DNA from: Chryseotalea sp. WA131a
GTDB taxonomy: Bacteria; Bacteroidota; Bacteroidia; Cytophagales; Cyclobacteriaceae
Reading direction: 5' to 3'
Length of the DNA stretch: 64,000 nucleotides
Assembly (NCBI GenBank): GCA_025370075.1
Contig: CP073016.1
Coordinates: 1,550,001-1,614,000 of the forward strand
Shown here: positions 9,574 through 19,477 of the stretch, in pieces
Numbering within the stretch: the stretch's first letter is position 1
How the letters are laid out: every line of letters starts with the position of its first letter
The notes under the pieces: generated by a model
The model's input: the letters and a program-made list of their open reading frames with translations, nothing else
What the model was told of the DNA's origin: nothing
The model's database searches: none
Translations under genes and position numbers: made by a program

Positions 9574-12500
9574 CTAGTGTGTCTGAGTTGATATTATTTG
9601 AATTGGCATGTTATTAATTCCAATTACCAATTTGGCCTTGGATTTCTTACTTCCAAGAATTTTCATGTTTTTGACATCTCCAGAAACAAAAAGGTTTTTA
9701 GAAATACCGCTAGGCTGAATAAAGAATCCTTGGTGTCCTTTTAATAGTAATCCAATATTGGAATCGCTTGGACCAATGGCTGATCTTATTGAAAATGAAT
9801 TTCCAGTCATAAATAAATCCTTTACTCCATCGGAATCAAAATCACTAATAACAATGCCGTCAACAGAAGAAAATTGAGCTTCGGTAGGTAATGGTATCAG
9901 GTCAAACTTTCCATTTCCTACATTAATTAAAATGGAAGAACTCAAGGTTTTTACATTAATTTTCTTTGCCTGAGAAAGTTGATTCTCATTAAATATGTCC
10001 TTCAATTCTGATTTAGAGTAAGAATCATAATTCAGAAATCGTTTGCGTAAAGTAGCTAATTGTCCTAACAACTCATCACGGCTAGCAATCGGAAAAAGTT
10101 TTCCTTGAGTATAACTTGCAATAATGGGATCTATTTTGCCGTCTTTATTGAAGTCGTCATAGTACAAAAACAAAGGCTCTTCTGTGGTGGCTTTAAATGG
10201 AAAGTTGGTGCCTGCATTACCTATAATGTAATCTTTATCACCGTCATTATCTAGGTCAGTTTCTTCTATTCGCTTCCACAAACCGGTTGAATTGTGAAGA
10301 GTAGAATCCTTCACTTCATTCAACTTTCCTTTTTCATTTCTAAATATTCGTATTGGCATCCAATCACCAACTAGAATTAAATCAGGCCAAGTGTCATTAT
10401 TATAGTCACTCCATATCGCATCAGTTACCATACCTGGTTCTCGGAGCAATGGATTGACATCTTGGGTAGCTACCCTAAACTTAATTTTTCTTGTTGTTTT
10501 CATTGTTACATTTTCAAGTACAGCCCCTGGAGCCGTGATAGGAAAATTTCTGGGTGTGATTCTTCCACCTACATACAAGTCAATGTCTCCATCTTTATCA
10601 TAATCAGCGGCCACTACACAACTCCCGCTCAACTGCTCTTTAATAATTGCTTCTGCTTCTGCTTTGAAAAATTTTCCGTTGCCTAGATTTATGTATAACC
10701 TATCTTGTAACTCGGGTGAACCTTTGGGGTATTCATTTCCTCCACTCACTACAAATAAGTCAAGATCGGCATCCCCATCTGCATCAAAAAAAACAGCACC
10801 AGCATCTTCACTTGCGGAATCTTTTTCCCATGGTTGATTTTGATAGAATAGAAAAGCACCCTTACCATCTGCAATAAATAATCTTCCGCTTTGGCCTGCA
10901 GCACCCCCAATATAAAAATCATCTTCGCCATCCTTGTTTACATCCCCAACTGCAAGTGGGGGACCCAATCTAGATAATCTGTATGGAAGAAGTGGCTCGT
11001 AATCGTAATCTTCGAATTCATTTTCGTTATGTTTCCAATTGACATTGCTTGATTTTGTAACATCTTCAAAATACGGATAATTTTGAGTTCTATTATTGGA
11101 GTTGTTTACTGGTTGTGCATTAGTATAATCCACATCAATTGTTTGGTTGGGTAAAATTTCTTTGAACTGACTTAATTTACCATCCGGCCAAATGACATTA
11201 ATAGAATCTGCCTTTAAGCTAGAACCAATACCAAAATGTAAAATGGGCTCTACACTTGATTGATACCCCCGCGAAATGGATTGCTCCTGAATCTGCCATC
11301 CTCCATTGGTATAGACCTTTATTTTCGCTCCAATTCCCAATCGATTTTTGTTATTTCCCAGCAGCCGAATTCGAATAAAGTGGTTGGAGGTAATAGTCGA
11401 AGAATGATTTTCCCAAATAGTAGACTCTTCATTGGTATTGTTCGTAATCAATTCCAAATCGCCATCGTTGTCCAGATCAGCATAGGTTGAACCAAATGAA
11501 AGATTAAGTGACTGAAGTCCCCACTCTTTGGTGGTGTTCGAAAAAGTTAAATTACCATTGTTGCGAAATGCATAATCACTTGTTTTCGTAGACGTCATTT
11601 TTTTTACAACCTCATCCAATTTGAGTTCTTTACCAGCAGCTTGCGCTTTCTTTTTTTCTTCTTCCACTGTAAACTTTAAAAAGTCCATGCTGGTGAAGTC
11701 GCGCAAATATCCATTGGTAACAAACAAATCTTTCCAACCATCGTTGTCTAAATCAACAAACAATGGCGACCAGCTCCAATCGGTGGCGGAGACACCCGCC
11801 AATTGACCAATCTCCGAAAAAATCGGAATACCCTTTTCATCCAAGCCCCTTTGCAATTGTAACGTATTGCGCATTTGCTGGTGATGGTAACCGCTATCAA
11901 CCATTAGTTTGTAACGGTGTCGATCATCCGGGCCCTTTAATAATTTTTGCCGATAGTTATCTTCTGGCCACATGTCGAGTGTCATGATATCAACTTTGCC
12001 GTCATTGTTGTAATCTGCTATATCAGTGCCCATTCCATTTCTAGAAATGTGAAAGAGTGATGACTTGGTGGCATCCAAGAAGGTGCCATCGCGTTGATTG
12101 AGATAAAGAAAATCTTGCTCTTCATAATCGTTGGTGACATAAACATCCGGCCAACCATCGTCATTGACATCGCAGGTTGAAACCCCCAACGAAAAATTCA
12201 ATCCTCCACCATGTATGCCTGCAGCATCACTAACATCGGTAAAGGGAATAACCTGCAATGAATTTTCAGCTGAATTATTTCGGTAGAGCCGATTTCCAAA
12301 CTGCGGATGCCGCGTGTTGCGCAGTTGTCGGGTATTTAAAAAGGGGGAATAAAAATGATTGCCATGATTGATCATGAAAAGATCAAGGTCACCATCCTGA
12401 TCATAATCAAAAAATGAAACTTGTGTTGTGAAAGTGCCGGGGGCATCTAGTCCATACTCCTTGGCTTGATCTTTAAACGTTGGTATGCCGCCTGAATTAC

Positions 12501-12957
12501 AACCTTGATTGATGAACAATTGATTCGAACGAAGAGAGTCAGCTACTGGACCAGAGTATGATAAATAAATATCTAACCAGCCATCTTGGTTAACATCGGC
12601 TACTGCAACTCCGGTTTTCCAAAGGGGTCGGCCAGAAGTTTGAGAAGCTTCGGTGGCATCTTGGAATTGCAGATTTTTTCTATTCAGGTACAACCGATTA
12701 CTAACCGCGTTGCCAACGAAATACAAATCGCACCAACCATCATTATTAAAATCTGCAGCAGCCACTCCCCCACCATTGTAGGTGTATTCATAGCTGAGGA
12801 TATTGATTTTTTCATCCTCAACTATTGTATTTTCAAAAACAACTCCTGAATGCGAAGAAGAAACTTTTGTAAAGAGAGAAGAGGTAGTTTGGGTAGAATT
12901 CTTGCACGCTACCAGTAGCAGTATAGTAATCAGCCAAGCTGATAATAATTTACCCAT
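9574..12957 (-). CDS. FG-GAP/VCBS repeat lipoprotein with ASPIC/UnbV domain
   Basis: A product of 1127 residues; the ATG at 12957 is preferred over a GTG one codon earlier. It has a lipoprotein signal (lipobox Leu-Val-Ala-Cys). FG-GAP blades such as DFNNDGWCDLYF, DVNQDGWLDIYL, DYDQDGDLDLFM and DLDNDGDLELIT run through the first half. An ASPIC/UnbV-like stretch with RGYQSS and IWPDGK lies near residues 540-610, and a second propeller block follows (DVNKDGEDDFYIGG, DADGDADLDLFVVSGG). It is a paralogue of the gene at 1321-4620. It begins 12 bp after the neopullulanase gene, so it belongs to the starch operon. Its position between degradative enzymes and a SusCD pair suggests a surface accessory role, but no activity is known from the sequence. 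Confidence 0.9.
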   Translation of the reverse strand: MGKLLSAWLITILLLVACKNSTQTTSSLFTKVSSSHSGVVFENTIVEDEKINILSYEYTYNGGGVAAADFNNDGWCDLYFVGNAVSNRLYLNRKNLQFQDATEASQTSGRPLWKTGVAVADVNQDGWLDIYLSYSGPVADSLRSNQLFINQGCNSGGIPTFKDQAKEYGLDAPGTFTTQVSFFDYDQDGDLDLFMINHGNHFYSPFLNTRQLRNTRHPQFGNRLYRNNSAENSLQVIPFTDVSDAAGIHGGGLNFSLGVSTCDVNDDGWPDVYVTNDYEEQDFLYLNQRDGTFLDATKSSLFHISRNGMGTDIADYNNDGKVDIMTLDMWPEDNYRQKLLKGPDDRHRYKLMVDSGYHHQQMRNTLQLQRGLDEKGIPIFSEIGQLAGVSATDWSWSPLFVDLDNDGWKDLFVTNGYLRDFTSMDFLKFTVEEEKKKAQAAGKELKLDEVVKKMTSTKTSDYAFRNNGNLTFSNTTKEWGLQSLNLSFGSTYADLDNDGDLELITNNTNEESTIWENHSSTITSNHFIRIRLLGNNKNRLGIGAKIKVYTNGGWQIQEQSISRGYQSSVEPILHFGIGSSLKADSINVIWPDGKLSQFKEILPNQTIDVDYTNAQPVNNSNNRTQNYPYFEDVTKSSNVNWKHNENEFEDYDYEPLLPYRLSRLGPPLAVGDVNKDGEDDFYIGGAAGQSGRLFIADGKGAFLFYQNQPWEKDSASEDAGAVFFDADGDADLDLFVVSGGNEYPKGSPELQDRLYINLGNGKFFKAEAEAIIKEQLSGSCVVAADYDKDGDIDLYVGGRITPRNFPITAPGAVLENVTMKTTRKIKFRVATQDVNPLLREPGMVTDAIWSDYNNDTWPDLILVGDWMPIRIFRNEKGKLNEVKDSTLHNSTGLWKRIEETDLDNDGDKDYIIGNAGTNFPFKATTEEPLFLYYDDFNKDGKIDPIIASYTQGKLFPIASRDELLGQLATLRKRFLNYDSYSKSELKDIFNENQLSQAKKINVKTLSSSILINVGNGKFDLIPLPTEAQFSSVDGIVISDFDSDGVKDLFMTGNSFSIRSAIGPSDSNIGLLLKGHQGFFIQPSGISKNLFVSGDVKNMKILGSKKSKAKLVIGINNMPIQIISTQTH

Positions 12958-12969
12958 CACCTAAAATCA

Positions 12970-14814
12970 TTATTCAAGCTCTAAGATGAGAGCAGTAAAT
13001 GGCGCAACAACAATCTTATCTATATTGTTCAAAACCTCCCCTGTCAATGGGTTTTTTGCGTGCTTCTTGCCACCCATTGCTTCACTAAACCGATCGGTAG
13101 CTACTGGCATTGGCTTATCGTTTCCATTTAACACTACCATTATCACCTCCCCTTGCTCATTGTACCTGAAATAAACGTATACATTGTCTTTGGGTATGTA
13201 GTGACGAAGTTTACCGGTGTGAATAACTTCTTTTTGCTTTCTCCAACTAAGCAACTTTTTTAAATAAGCCATTGCCTCTTGTTGTTCCAGTGTAATGCCG
13301 CTACCGGAAAAAGCGTTTACCACATCTCCATCCCATCCACCTGGAAAATCTCTTCTAACTGTTGGGTGAATGCTGTAATCGCCATCTTCTAAAATTTCAG
13401 TTCCATAATAAAGTTGCGGAATGCCCCGGGTGGTTAATAAAAACACCCATGCCATTTTTAGTTTGTTCAAATCCTTTCCAACAGTGTGAAAGAAACGCGG
13501 TGTGTCATGATTATCGATAAAAATTACATTAGTCTGCGGATTGGTATAAGAAAAATCTCTGCCCAAAAGTTCGTATAGCCTTGTGAGCCCGTTATTCCAC
13601 CCTGCCGGTTCCGTAAAAGCTTTCTCCATAGCAAAATAGAGGGGAAAATCAGTAACCGATGGCAGTAAACTCTGATAGCCGTCAGCATTCTTTACACCAC
13701 TTTGCCAATACGCAGTTCCTGCTACATCATTTATCCAAACTTCACCTACAATATTAAAGCTCGGGTATTCGGTCAATAATTCTTTGCACCACCTCGACAT
13801 AAAGTTCTTATCGGGATAAGGATAAGTATCCATCCGAATACCATCAATACCCGCGTACTCAATCCACCAAATTGAATTTTGTATCAAATATTTTGCGAAC
13901 AAAGGATCTTGCTGATTGACATCTGCCATGGTAGTATCAAACCAACCATCACTCATTATTTTTTCATCATTTGAAGAACGGTAGGGATCCATGATAACGG
14001 TACTTCGATAATTTGAAGCCGTGTGGGTGGGGAACTGATGGATCCAATTTTTGGAAGGCAAATCTTTGACCAACCAACCCATATTCCCGATATGGTTCAT
14101 CACCATATCTTGAATTACCTTCAGTCCCAAGGTGTGTGATTTATTGATGAAGTTTAAATAATCATCGTTACTTCCAAAACGTTGATCTACTTTATATAAA
14201 TCAGTAATGGCATAACCGTGGTAGCTTTCTCTCTTCTGGTTGTTTTCTAAAACGGGGTTTAACCAAATGGCAGTTACCCCTAGTCCTTTAATGTAATCTA
14301 AATGATCTGAAATTCCCTTTAAGTCTCCACCATGGCGGCCAAATGGCTGATCGCGATGCACGCCTTGAAAAAATCCTGACAAGGAATCGTTTTTAGTATC
14401 GCCATTGGCAAAACGATCTGGCATGATCAAATAAATCACATCCGATGAATTGAAACCTTGTGTTCTATTCTTAGCAGTTGATCTTGATTTTAATTCGTAT
14501 TGGTAGGAAAGTGTTCTTTTTCCATCCGAGAATGAAATTGGAACCACTCCTGGCTTCGCAGTCGGCAAAATTTCCAAATTTAAAAACACATAACGGGGAT
14601 TTTCAGTACGGGTAATTCGTTTTACAACCACTGATTCTGACTGAACTTTTGGTTGAAAGTTAGAAAGGTTCAACTCTTTGTGATAAAAAAGCACTTCAAC
14701 TTCTGGGTTTTCAAATCCGATCCACCAAAAGGCTGGCTCTACCCGGGTAAACTGTGCTTGTGATTTTTGCAACAAAATAAAAAGTAGGCAACCTAACAGT
14801 AAAAATTTCCGCAT
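12970..14814 (-). CDS. GH13 neopullulanase/cyclomaltodextrinase-like amylase (SusA-like)
   Basis: A 614-residue exported GH13 enzyme with a signal peptide (cleavage after KSQAQ) and an N-terminal Ig-like cyclomaltodextrinase-type domain (about 22-120). The TIM barrel shows all expected motifs: DMVMNH (region I), GIRMDTYPY with the nucleophile Asp (region II), IVGEVWIND with the acid/base Glu (region III) and FIDNHDTPR (region IV). A beta-sandwich domain closes the protein. It hydrolyses alpha-1,4 links in maltodextrins, pullulan or cyclodextrins. The signal peptide without lipobox points to the periplasm, matching SusA in the Bacteroides starch system. It lies 19 bp after the larger GH13 gene and 12 bp before the FG-GAP gene, so all three are co-transcribed. 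Confidence 0.93.
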   Translation of the reverse strand: MRKFLLLGCLLFILLQKSQAQFTRVEPAFWWIGFENPEVEVLFYHKELNLSNFQPKVQSESVVVKRITRTENPRYVFLNLEILPTAKPGVVPISFSDGKRTLSYQYELKSRSTAKNRTQGFNSSDVIYLIMPDRFANGDTKNDSLSGFFQGVHRDQPFGRHGGDLKGISDHLDYIKGLGVTAIWLNPVLENNQKRESYHGYAITDLYKVDQRFGSNDDYLNFINKSHTLGLKVIQDMVMNHIGNMGWLVKDLPSKNWIHQFPTHTASNYRSTVIMDPYRSSNDEKIMSDGWFDTTMADVNQQDPLFAKYLIQNSIWWIEYAGIDGIRMDTYPYPDKNFMSRWCKELLTEYPSFNIVGEVWINDVAGTAYWQSGVKNADGYQSLLPSVTDFPLYFAMEKAFTEPAGWNNGLTRLYELLGRDFSYTNPQTNVIFIDNHDTPRFFHTVGKDLNKLKMAWVFLLTTRGIPQLYYGTEILEDGDYSIHPTVRRDFPGGWDGDVVNAFSGSGITLEQQEAMAYLKKLLSWRKQKEVIHTGKLRHYIPKDNVYVYFRYNEQGEVIMVVLNGNDKPMPVATDRFSEAMGGKKHAKNPLTGEVLNNIDKIVVAPFTALILELE

Positions 14815-14833
14815 AAGAAGGAAGGTTATTTGC

Positions 14834-17686
14834 TTATTGTTTGACGATTTTTTTTCGGATGATCTGGTTTTCTGTTTTTAATTCAAGAACATACAGACCA
14901 GAAGCCAAACTAGAAATATCCCACGTTTCAGCATCTAACTGAATGCTATTGGTAGATGATCCTTGCAACGTTATCAATTGTGATTGAGTTATTATTAGCG
15001 GACCAGCATCTACCTTTATTCTTGTATGCGCAGGGTTAGGGAACACTGTCACTAAATCGCTGACACCATCCTCAAGGCCAGTGATTGGATTCGTGTTATC
15101 AAGTTTAACATCCGTAAATAATTTGTATTGACCGGGCTGAAGCTCTATTCCTGTAGAAACATTCGCAATGGTTATAGGGGCACCTGCAGCATAGTATTCA
15201 TACCATGTGCCAGCGTGCGGAAAGCTAACGCTAGGGGTTTGCACGGTAACATCAAAATTGGCCACAGCTACAACATTCATGGTTGCAGTTGTGGTTGGTG
15301 CCGGATTGAATGGCTTGTTCTTAATCGAAACTTGTTTTACAAAGCCACTACCTGACCCAACGGTTGCATCACCATTGGTAAAAACACTATGTGTTTTTCG
15401 CAGCTTTATCAACTCAGCCGTTACATCGAAGAGGCTTTTTCGGGCAGGATCTGAAAGATACTCCCACTTTACAGGCTTGGGAGCAACTCTACAATTCGAA
15501 TTGACCGACAAATCTTGACATGTATTTATGCTAAACTCATAGCCCAACTCCCCAAACTGCCATAGCATCTTAGGTCCTGGAATAGAATAAAAAATCAAAC
15601 TTGCTGCTTTGATGCGATCCAATGCTGTGCTCAGCGTTTTGATATTGTAGCTTCCACTTGAACGCCCCGATTGAAGGTTACCATACATCAACCGTTCTTC
15701 GTCATGGCTTTCCATGTAGCCGATATTGTGTGGCACTGTCCAACCTCGATTGGCAAAATATATTCCACTGATATCACTATTTGAGGACTCACCTTTCGTA
15801 CTTTGACCGAACGCACCATGAAAGCCCGACCAAAGCATCATGCCTTTGCCTTCGCTCGCTTTGTATTCTGCAAGCTCCTTTTCTTCCGCATTGTCTGCAA
15901 AATGTTCGAGCATAACATAGGCAGCTGGTGTATGGGCCCAGATCTTATCGGACATGCGTTTCAAAATAGCAATACGTGATGCATCGTAAGCACCCCATGC
16001 TCCTACATTACTTGGGTTATTCGTTTGCGTAAATCCTTTCGACAAATCATACCGATACCCATCCACTTTATATTCATTCAACCAATAGTGATTCACCGTA
16101 TCGAGGTACTTTTTGGTATAACTACTCTCGTGGTTCATATCAAAAAAGACATTGAAAGGATGCCGCGCATCGGTATTAAACCATTTGTTGTTGGCAGTCG
16201 GTTTGAATGCGTTGAAATCAAAATCCATCATCACATAGGGGTTAGGTACGTCATGGTGGTTCATTACCATATCTAAAATGACTGCGATGCCATTTTGATG
16301 ACACTTGTCAATAAATTCTTTCAGTTTGTTTTTAGTACCGTAGTATTTATCGGGCGCAAACATGAACGTGGGATTGTATCCCCAACTTTCATTACCGTTA
16401 AACTCGGTAAATGGCATCAACTCAATGGCATTTACACCCAATCTTTTAAAATAGGAAAGCGTATCGATCAGGTTTTGATAATTCCGCCCATTATATCCAA
16501 AAAAATCGCGCACCAATAACTCGTAGATAACTAACTTTTCTTTTGCCGGTTTTTGAAAATTGGCCACTTGCCAGACGTAAGGGGTTTGACCCGTTTGTAG
16601 CACTGCTAATCGGTTAAAATACCATTTATCAGAAACCGCCTTCGAAGGGAAAGTCTTTAGCGATGGATAAGCAGCTGCCGGGATAAACGAGTCATCCGGA
16701 TCTAACACCTTATCAGTATAGGGATCAGCAAGTCGAAGGTTTTCATCTACCAAGTATTGAAAGGCATATTCAACGCCAGAAGTTAACCCTGTAATCTCTA
16801 GCCAAAACCGCTCGCCATCTTTTTTCATTAAGTAGTTTGCGTTGATATCCCAATTGGTAAAATCACCAATTACGTACACCGATGTTTTTCCTGGTGCCCA
16901 AAGACATAGAGTTGCTTTTGTGGCATCGGTCGAATAATTGATTCCATCTTTGATACCTGCCGGGCGTGGCTGATTGACGGTGGTTGATCGGATCGTGTAA
17001 CTAAATGCAAGGTTTTTTGTCTGGGTGCCAGCAACGGCTTCGCACGTAACCTGCATGGTGCCGCTCGTCTCTGTTACAGTGTGCGTATAACTTAGCGTGG
17101 TGACACCAGTCTGTGACGACACAGTAGTTCCATTTACCTTGATGGTAAGTGTAGCACTTTCAGAGGCATTAACCGTGATTGGAATTTGTTCCCCTGTGTT
17201 CTTGAAAAAAGAAGATTCAGTAGGAGAAGCGAATGAAGCATTGAAGCCTGAGCTGAATTCGATAAACTTATCTACATCGGTTTGCTTATTGTCGCTCCAG
17301 TTTCGCGTTTTCAATTTTAAACCGATCCGAGGAATATCGGCTGCTGGTCTGTTAAAGAACATTGTTGGCGTGAATGTGATTGAATAAACATTTGTGGACA
17401 CGCGCGTACACTTTGCTGCGTCTTGCGCGGCTGTGGCCGGATTTACATTGGTAGGGGCATCTACATCATTTGTGCCTGGCTTTCTGATCCACGTCCAAAT
17501 GTACACTGGATTTGTAGTTGCATCGTAGGCTGTAAAATTTGCGAGCGATGTACCCGTAACATCCACTGTAATTGTTACTGGTTGATTCGCCACCGGAAAT
17601 GCAGGTGAGGTAGTGACAACCTGTGCATTGCTCTTTTGCAATAAAAGCAAGCCAACAAAAGCAAACAATACAACCCCTCTTAGCAT
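14834..17686 (-). CDS. Secreted GH13 alpha-amylase with T9SS C-terminal sorting domain
   Basis: About 950 residues from the ATG at 17686. An upstream in-frame start at 17755 would run through a terminator hairpin and bury the signal peptide, so I reject it. Domain order: signal peptide ending in KSNAQ, two Ig-like domains (to about 240), a CBM48/isoamylase-N module (WAPGKTSVYVIGDFTNW), a GH13 barrel with DMVMNHH, GYRYDLSKGF (nucleophile), VMLEHF (acid/base) and ESHDEER, and a beta-sandwich. The last about 75 residues form a type IX secretion sorting domain (VFPNPAHTRIKVD, then ISSLASGLYVLELK and a basic end). It is therefore predicted to be exported to the surface or medium, where it attacks starch or glycogen-like polymer first. 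It follows the SusF-like gene across a terminator, so its expression may be lower than that of SusCDEF. Confidence 0.92.
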   Translation of the reverse strand: MLRGVVLFAFVGLLLLQKSNAQVVTTSPAFPVANQPVTITVDVTGTSLANFTAYDATTNPVYIWTWIRKPGTNDVDAPTNVNPATAAQDAAKCTRVSTNVYSITFTPTMFFNRPAADIPRIGLKLKTRNWSDNKQTDVDKFIEFSSGFNASFASPTESSFFKNTGEQIPITVNASESATLTIKVNGTTVSSQTGVTTLSYTHTVTETSGTMQVTCEAVAGTQTKNLAFSYTIRSTTVNQPRPAGIKDGINYSTDATKATLCLWAPGKTSVYVIGDFTNWDINANYLMKKDGERFWLEITGLTSGVEYAFQYLVDENLRLADPYTDKVLDPDDSFIPAAAYPSLKTFPSKAVSDKWYFNRLAVLQTGQTPYVWQVANFQKPAKEKLVIYELLVRDFFGYNGRNYQNLIDTLSYFKRLGVNAIELMPFTEFNGNESWGYNPTFMFAPDKYYGTKNKLKEFIDKCHQNGIAVILDMVMNHHDVPNPYVMMDFDFNAFKPTANNKWFNTDARHPFNVFFDMNHESSYTKKYLDTVNHYWLNEYKVDGYRYDLSKGFTQTNNPSNVGAWGAYDASRIAILKRMSDKIWAHTPAAYVMLEHFADNAEEKELAEYKASEGKGMMLWSGFHGAFGQSTKGESSNSDISGIYFANRGWTVPHNIGYMESHDEERLMYGNLQSGRSSGSYNIKTLSTALDRIKAASLIFYSIPGPKMLWQFGELGYEFSINTCQDLSVNSNCRVAPKPVKWEYLSDPARKSLFDVTAELIKLRKTHSVFTNGDATVGSGSGFVKQVSIKNKPFNPAPTTTATMNVVAVANFDVTVQTPSVSFPHAGTWYEYYAAGAPITIANVSTGIELQPGQYKLFTDVKLDNTNPITGLEDGVSDLVTVFPNPAHTRIKVDAGPLIITQSQLITLQGSSTNSIQLDAETWDISSLASGLYVLELKTENQIIRKKIVKQ

Positions 17687-17707
17687 AACATAAAACTTTA
17701 GGTAGAT

Positions 17708-17738
17708 AAAATAAAAAATCAGAGGCCTTGTGGCCCCT
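17708..17738 (-). terminator. Intrinsic terminator between SusF-like and amylase genes
   Basis: On the minus strand AGGGGCC (17738-17732), loop ACAA, then GGCCTCT (one G-U pair) are followed by GATTTTTTATTTT. It lies 22 bp after the SusF-like stop and 20 bp before the amylase ATG. It probably stops or attenuates the SusCDEF transcript, allowing unequal expression of transport and enzyme genes. Confidence 0.75.
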
Positions 17739-17759
17739 AATGAAAACTTAAACAAGTAT

Positions 17760-19460
17760 CTATTTTGCGAAACTAAACTCCCTGGTAGCGGAATTGTAGG
17801 TAATTTGATACGTACCTGCCGAAGCTATTTTTATGTTGTTGTTATTTTCTGTGTTAGCTATTCCAATTGGAAACACAGTTGCATTCCCCCAACTGAGACC
17901 CCAATCTGTATTTGCTCTAAACTTAGCTTCCTTAGCTGTTAATACAACCTTTCCTGACCATTTAAACGGGTTTGAAGGATTTTGAATTAGAAAGGTATCA
18001 GTGCTCCATCCACCAGGTGTTGCATCTCCTATAATTCCAAGCTTGGTGTATGAGGTTGAATTGCTGGTATTTCCAAAGAAATATTCGCCTGTGGCAATGT
18101 TAATCCATGCAAAGTAAGAACCAGCAGTGTTAATTTTGATGTTTCCACCTCCGCCTTTACCCCAAGCAGATGGGTAGTTGGCCGGATCATTATCACCGGC
18201 AGGTCCTCCCCAGTTGATATTCCAGTCTCCAGTGTGTCTGAACTTCACAGACCCAACCGTCAAACTTACTGTACCCGTATAAACATTTGGGTCTGTTCCA
18301 CTCTGGGTAAGATTTGTATCCACACCCCAACCACCAATTCCATCTCCTGTTAGGCTTAGACCGTTAGGAATAGAAGGAACAGTTATAGGAGTAAAGCTAT
18401 AAACACCTGTGGCAACATTCAATTTAGCTTTGTAATAGCCGCTATTCGCGATCGGGATATTGTTACCGCCTTTTCCTCCTACTCCCCACTTAGTATCCCA
18501 AAGATCATTTTCTCTAAACAATACCTCTTTTCCTCCAATCAAATAAACGATTACCTCCCATTCAGAAGGCTTGCTTGGATCCGGGCGATACAAGTCAGTA
18601 TCTGTTCCCCAACTTCCGGGTGTTGCATCACCAACGATTCCAACTGAGTTAATGGCTATGTAAGGAGTAATGGCAACAGTTGAAGTCGATGAGTAGGAAA
18701 TTGCTCCCAGTTCGTTAGTCGCTTTCATTCTGAATTGAACATTGCCAGCCACAGATGGCGCCACATCATAGCCAAGTGCAATAGAATTCAACTCAAGATG
18801 AGTAAACGCTCTGGTGAAGCCAGTAACAGCAACCACCGTTGGTGTGGCGAACGAAGTTCCATTCTTGGCATGCTGCAATTCATATGTAATTACGCCCGTA
18901 AAACCACTAAACGCTTTGTTCCAAGAAAAGGTAATGCCTGTAGCGGAAGGAGTTGCAGGATTGGTTGTGATAGTAACAGGCGAGGCGGCTAGACCAAAAC
19001 CTGAAAACGCTGTTACGCTTACTGGTATAACAGCTGATTTCTTAGGCTCATTGTTGTTTACCTGAGACGCTACTACCATCATTTCGAGTGCAACGGGCTG
19101 ACCAATCACACCACCAAACTTCAGCGCCATTCCGTTTAGGTCTTTACCCGTCAAATCACCCGACAAAGCATTGGTGAATTCTTTGGTTGAGAAAGTCGCA
19201 AAATTGGCTCCCGCCTTCCCCACCATCACGGTAAACTTACTATTCTTCAACCCAACCGAAAACTTAGGGTCATTCCAGGTAACAGTGAGTGCCGCTTTGG
19301 TTGAGTCGGCTGCGGCCACTGCCACCGTAGTGGCCGAAGCGGATGCACTAAATGCTACTGTACTAGGCGCAAAACTGGGCGTTGGTTCAATTAACTTGAC
19401 GCATCCCACGGCTACCGCCATCAAGGCAACAACCGCTATTAACTTAAATCCGATCTTCAT
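17760..19460 (-). CDS. SusE/SusF-like starch-binding outer membrane lipoprotein
   Basis: A 566-residue lipoprotein (lipobox Val-Ala-Val-Gly-Cys at about 16-20). The N-terminal part (about 25-165) resembles the SusE domain, followed by an Ig/FN3-like domain (about 165-270). Three successive starch-binding-like modules of about 85-100 residues start at SVGIVGDATPGSWGTDTDL, LSLTGDGIGGWGVDTNL and KLGIIGDATPGGWSTDTFL. Each carries the W...FR..(D/N)W...WG pattern of SusE/SusF CBMs with repeated Trp that can stack on glucose rings. The protein thus combines a SusE-type base with a SusF-type three-module arm. It is encoded 17 bp after a shorter SusE-like gene in the SusCDE operon and should sit on the cell surface beside SusCD. 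Confidence 0.9.
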   Translation of the reverse strand: MKIGFKLIAVVALMAVAVGCVKLIEPTPSFAPSTVAFSASASATTVAVAAADSTKAALTVTWNDPKFSVGLKNSKFTVMVGKAGANFATFSTKEFTNALSGDLTGKDLNGMALKFGGVIGQPVALEMMVVASQVNNNEPKKSAVIPVSVTAFSGFGLAASPVTITTNPATPSATGITFSWNKAFSGFTGVITYELQHAKNGTSFATPTVVAVTGFTRAFTHLELNSIALGYDVAPSVAGNVQFRMKATNELGAISYSSTSTVAITPYIAINSVGIVGDATPGSWGTDTDLYRPDPSKPSEWEVIVYLIGGKEVLFRENDLWDTKWGVGGKGGNNIPIANSGYYKAKLNVATGVYSFTPITVPSIPNGLSLTGDGIGGWGVDTNLTQSGTDPNVYTGTVSLTVGSVKFRHTGDWNINWGGPAGDNDPANYPSAWGKGGGGNIKINTAGSYFAWINIATGEYFFGNTSNSTSYTKLGIIGDATPGGWSTDTFLIQNPSNPFKWSGKVVLTAKEAKFRANTDWGLSWGNATVFPIGIANTENNNNIKIASAGTYQITYNSATREFSFAK

Positions 19461-19477
19461 ACATCAAATGTTTTAGA

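Noticed and set aside
17687..17755. Start of the T9SS amylase at 17755
   Set aside because: The extension overlaps the terminator hairpin and puts 23 residues ahead of an already complete signal peptide.
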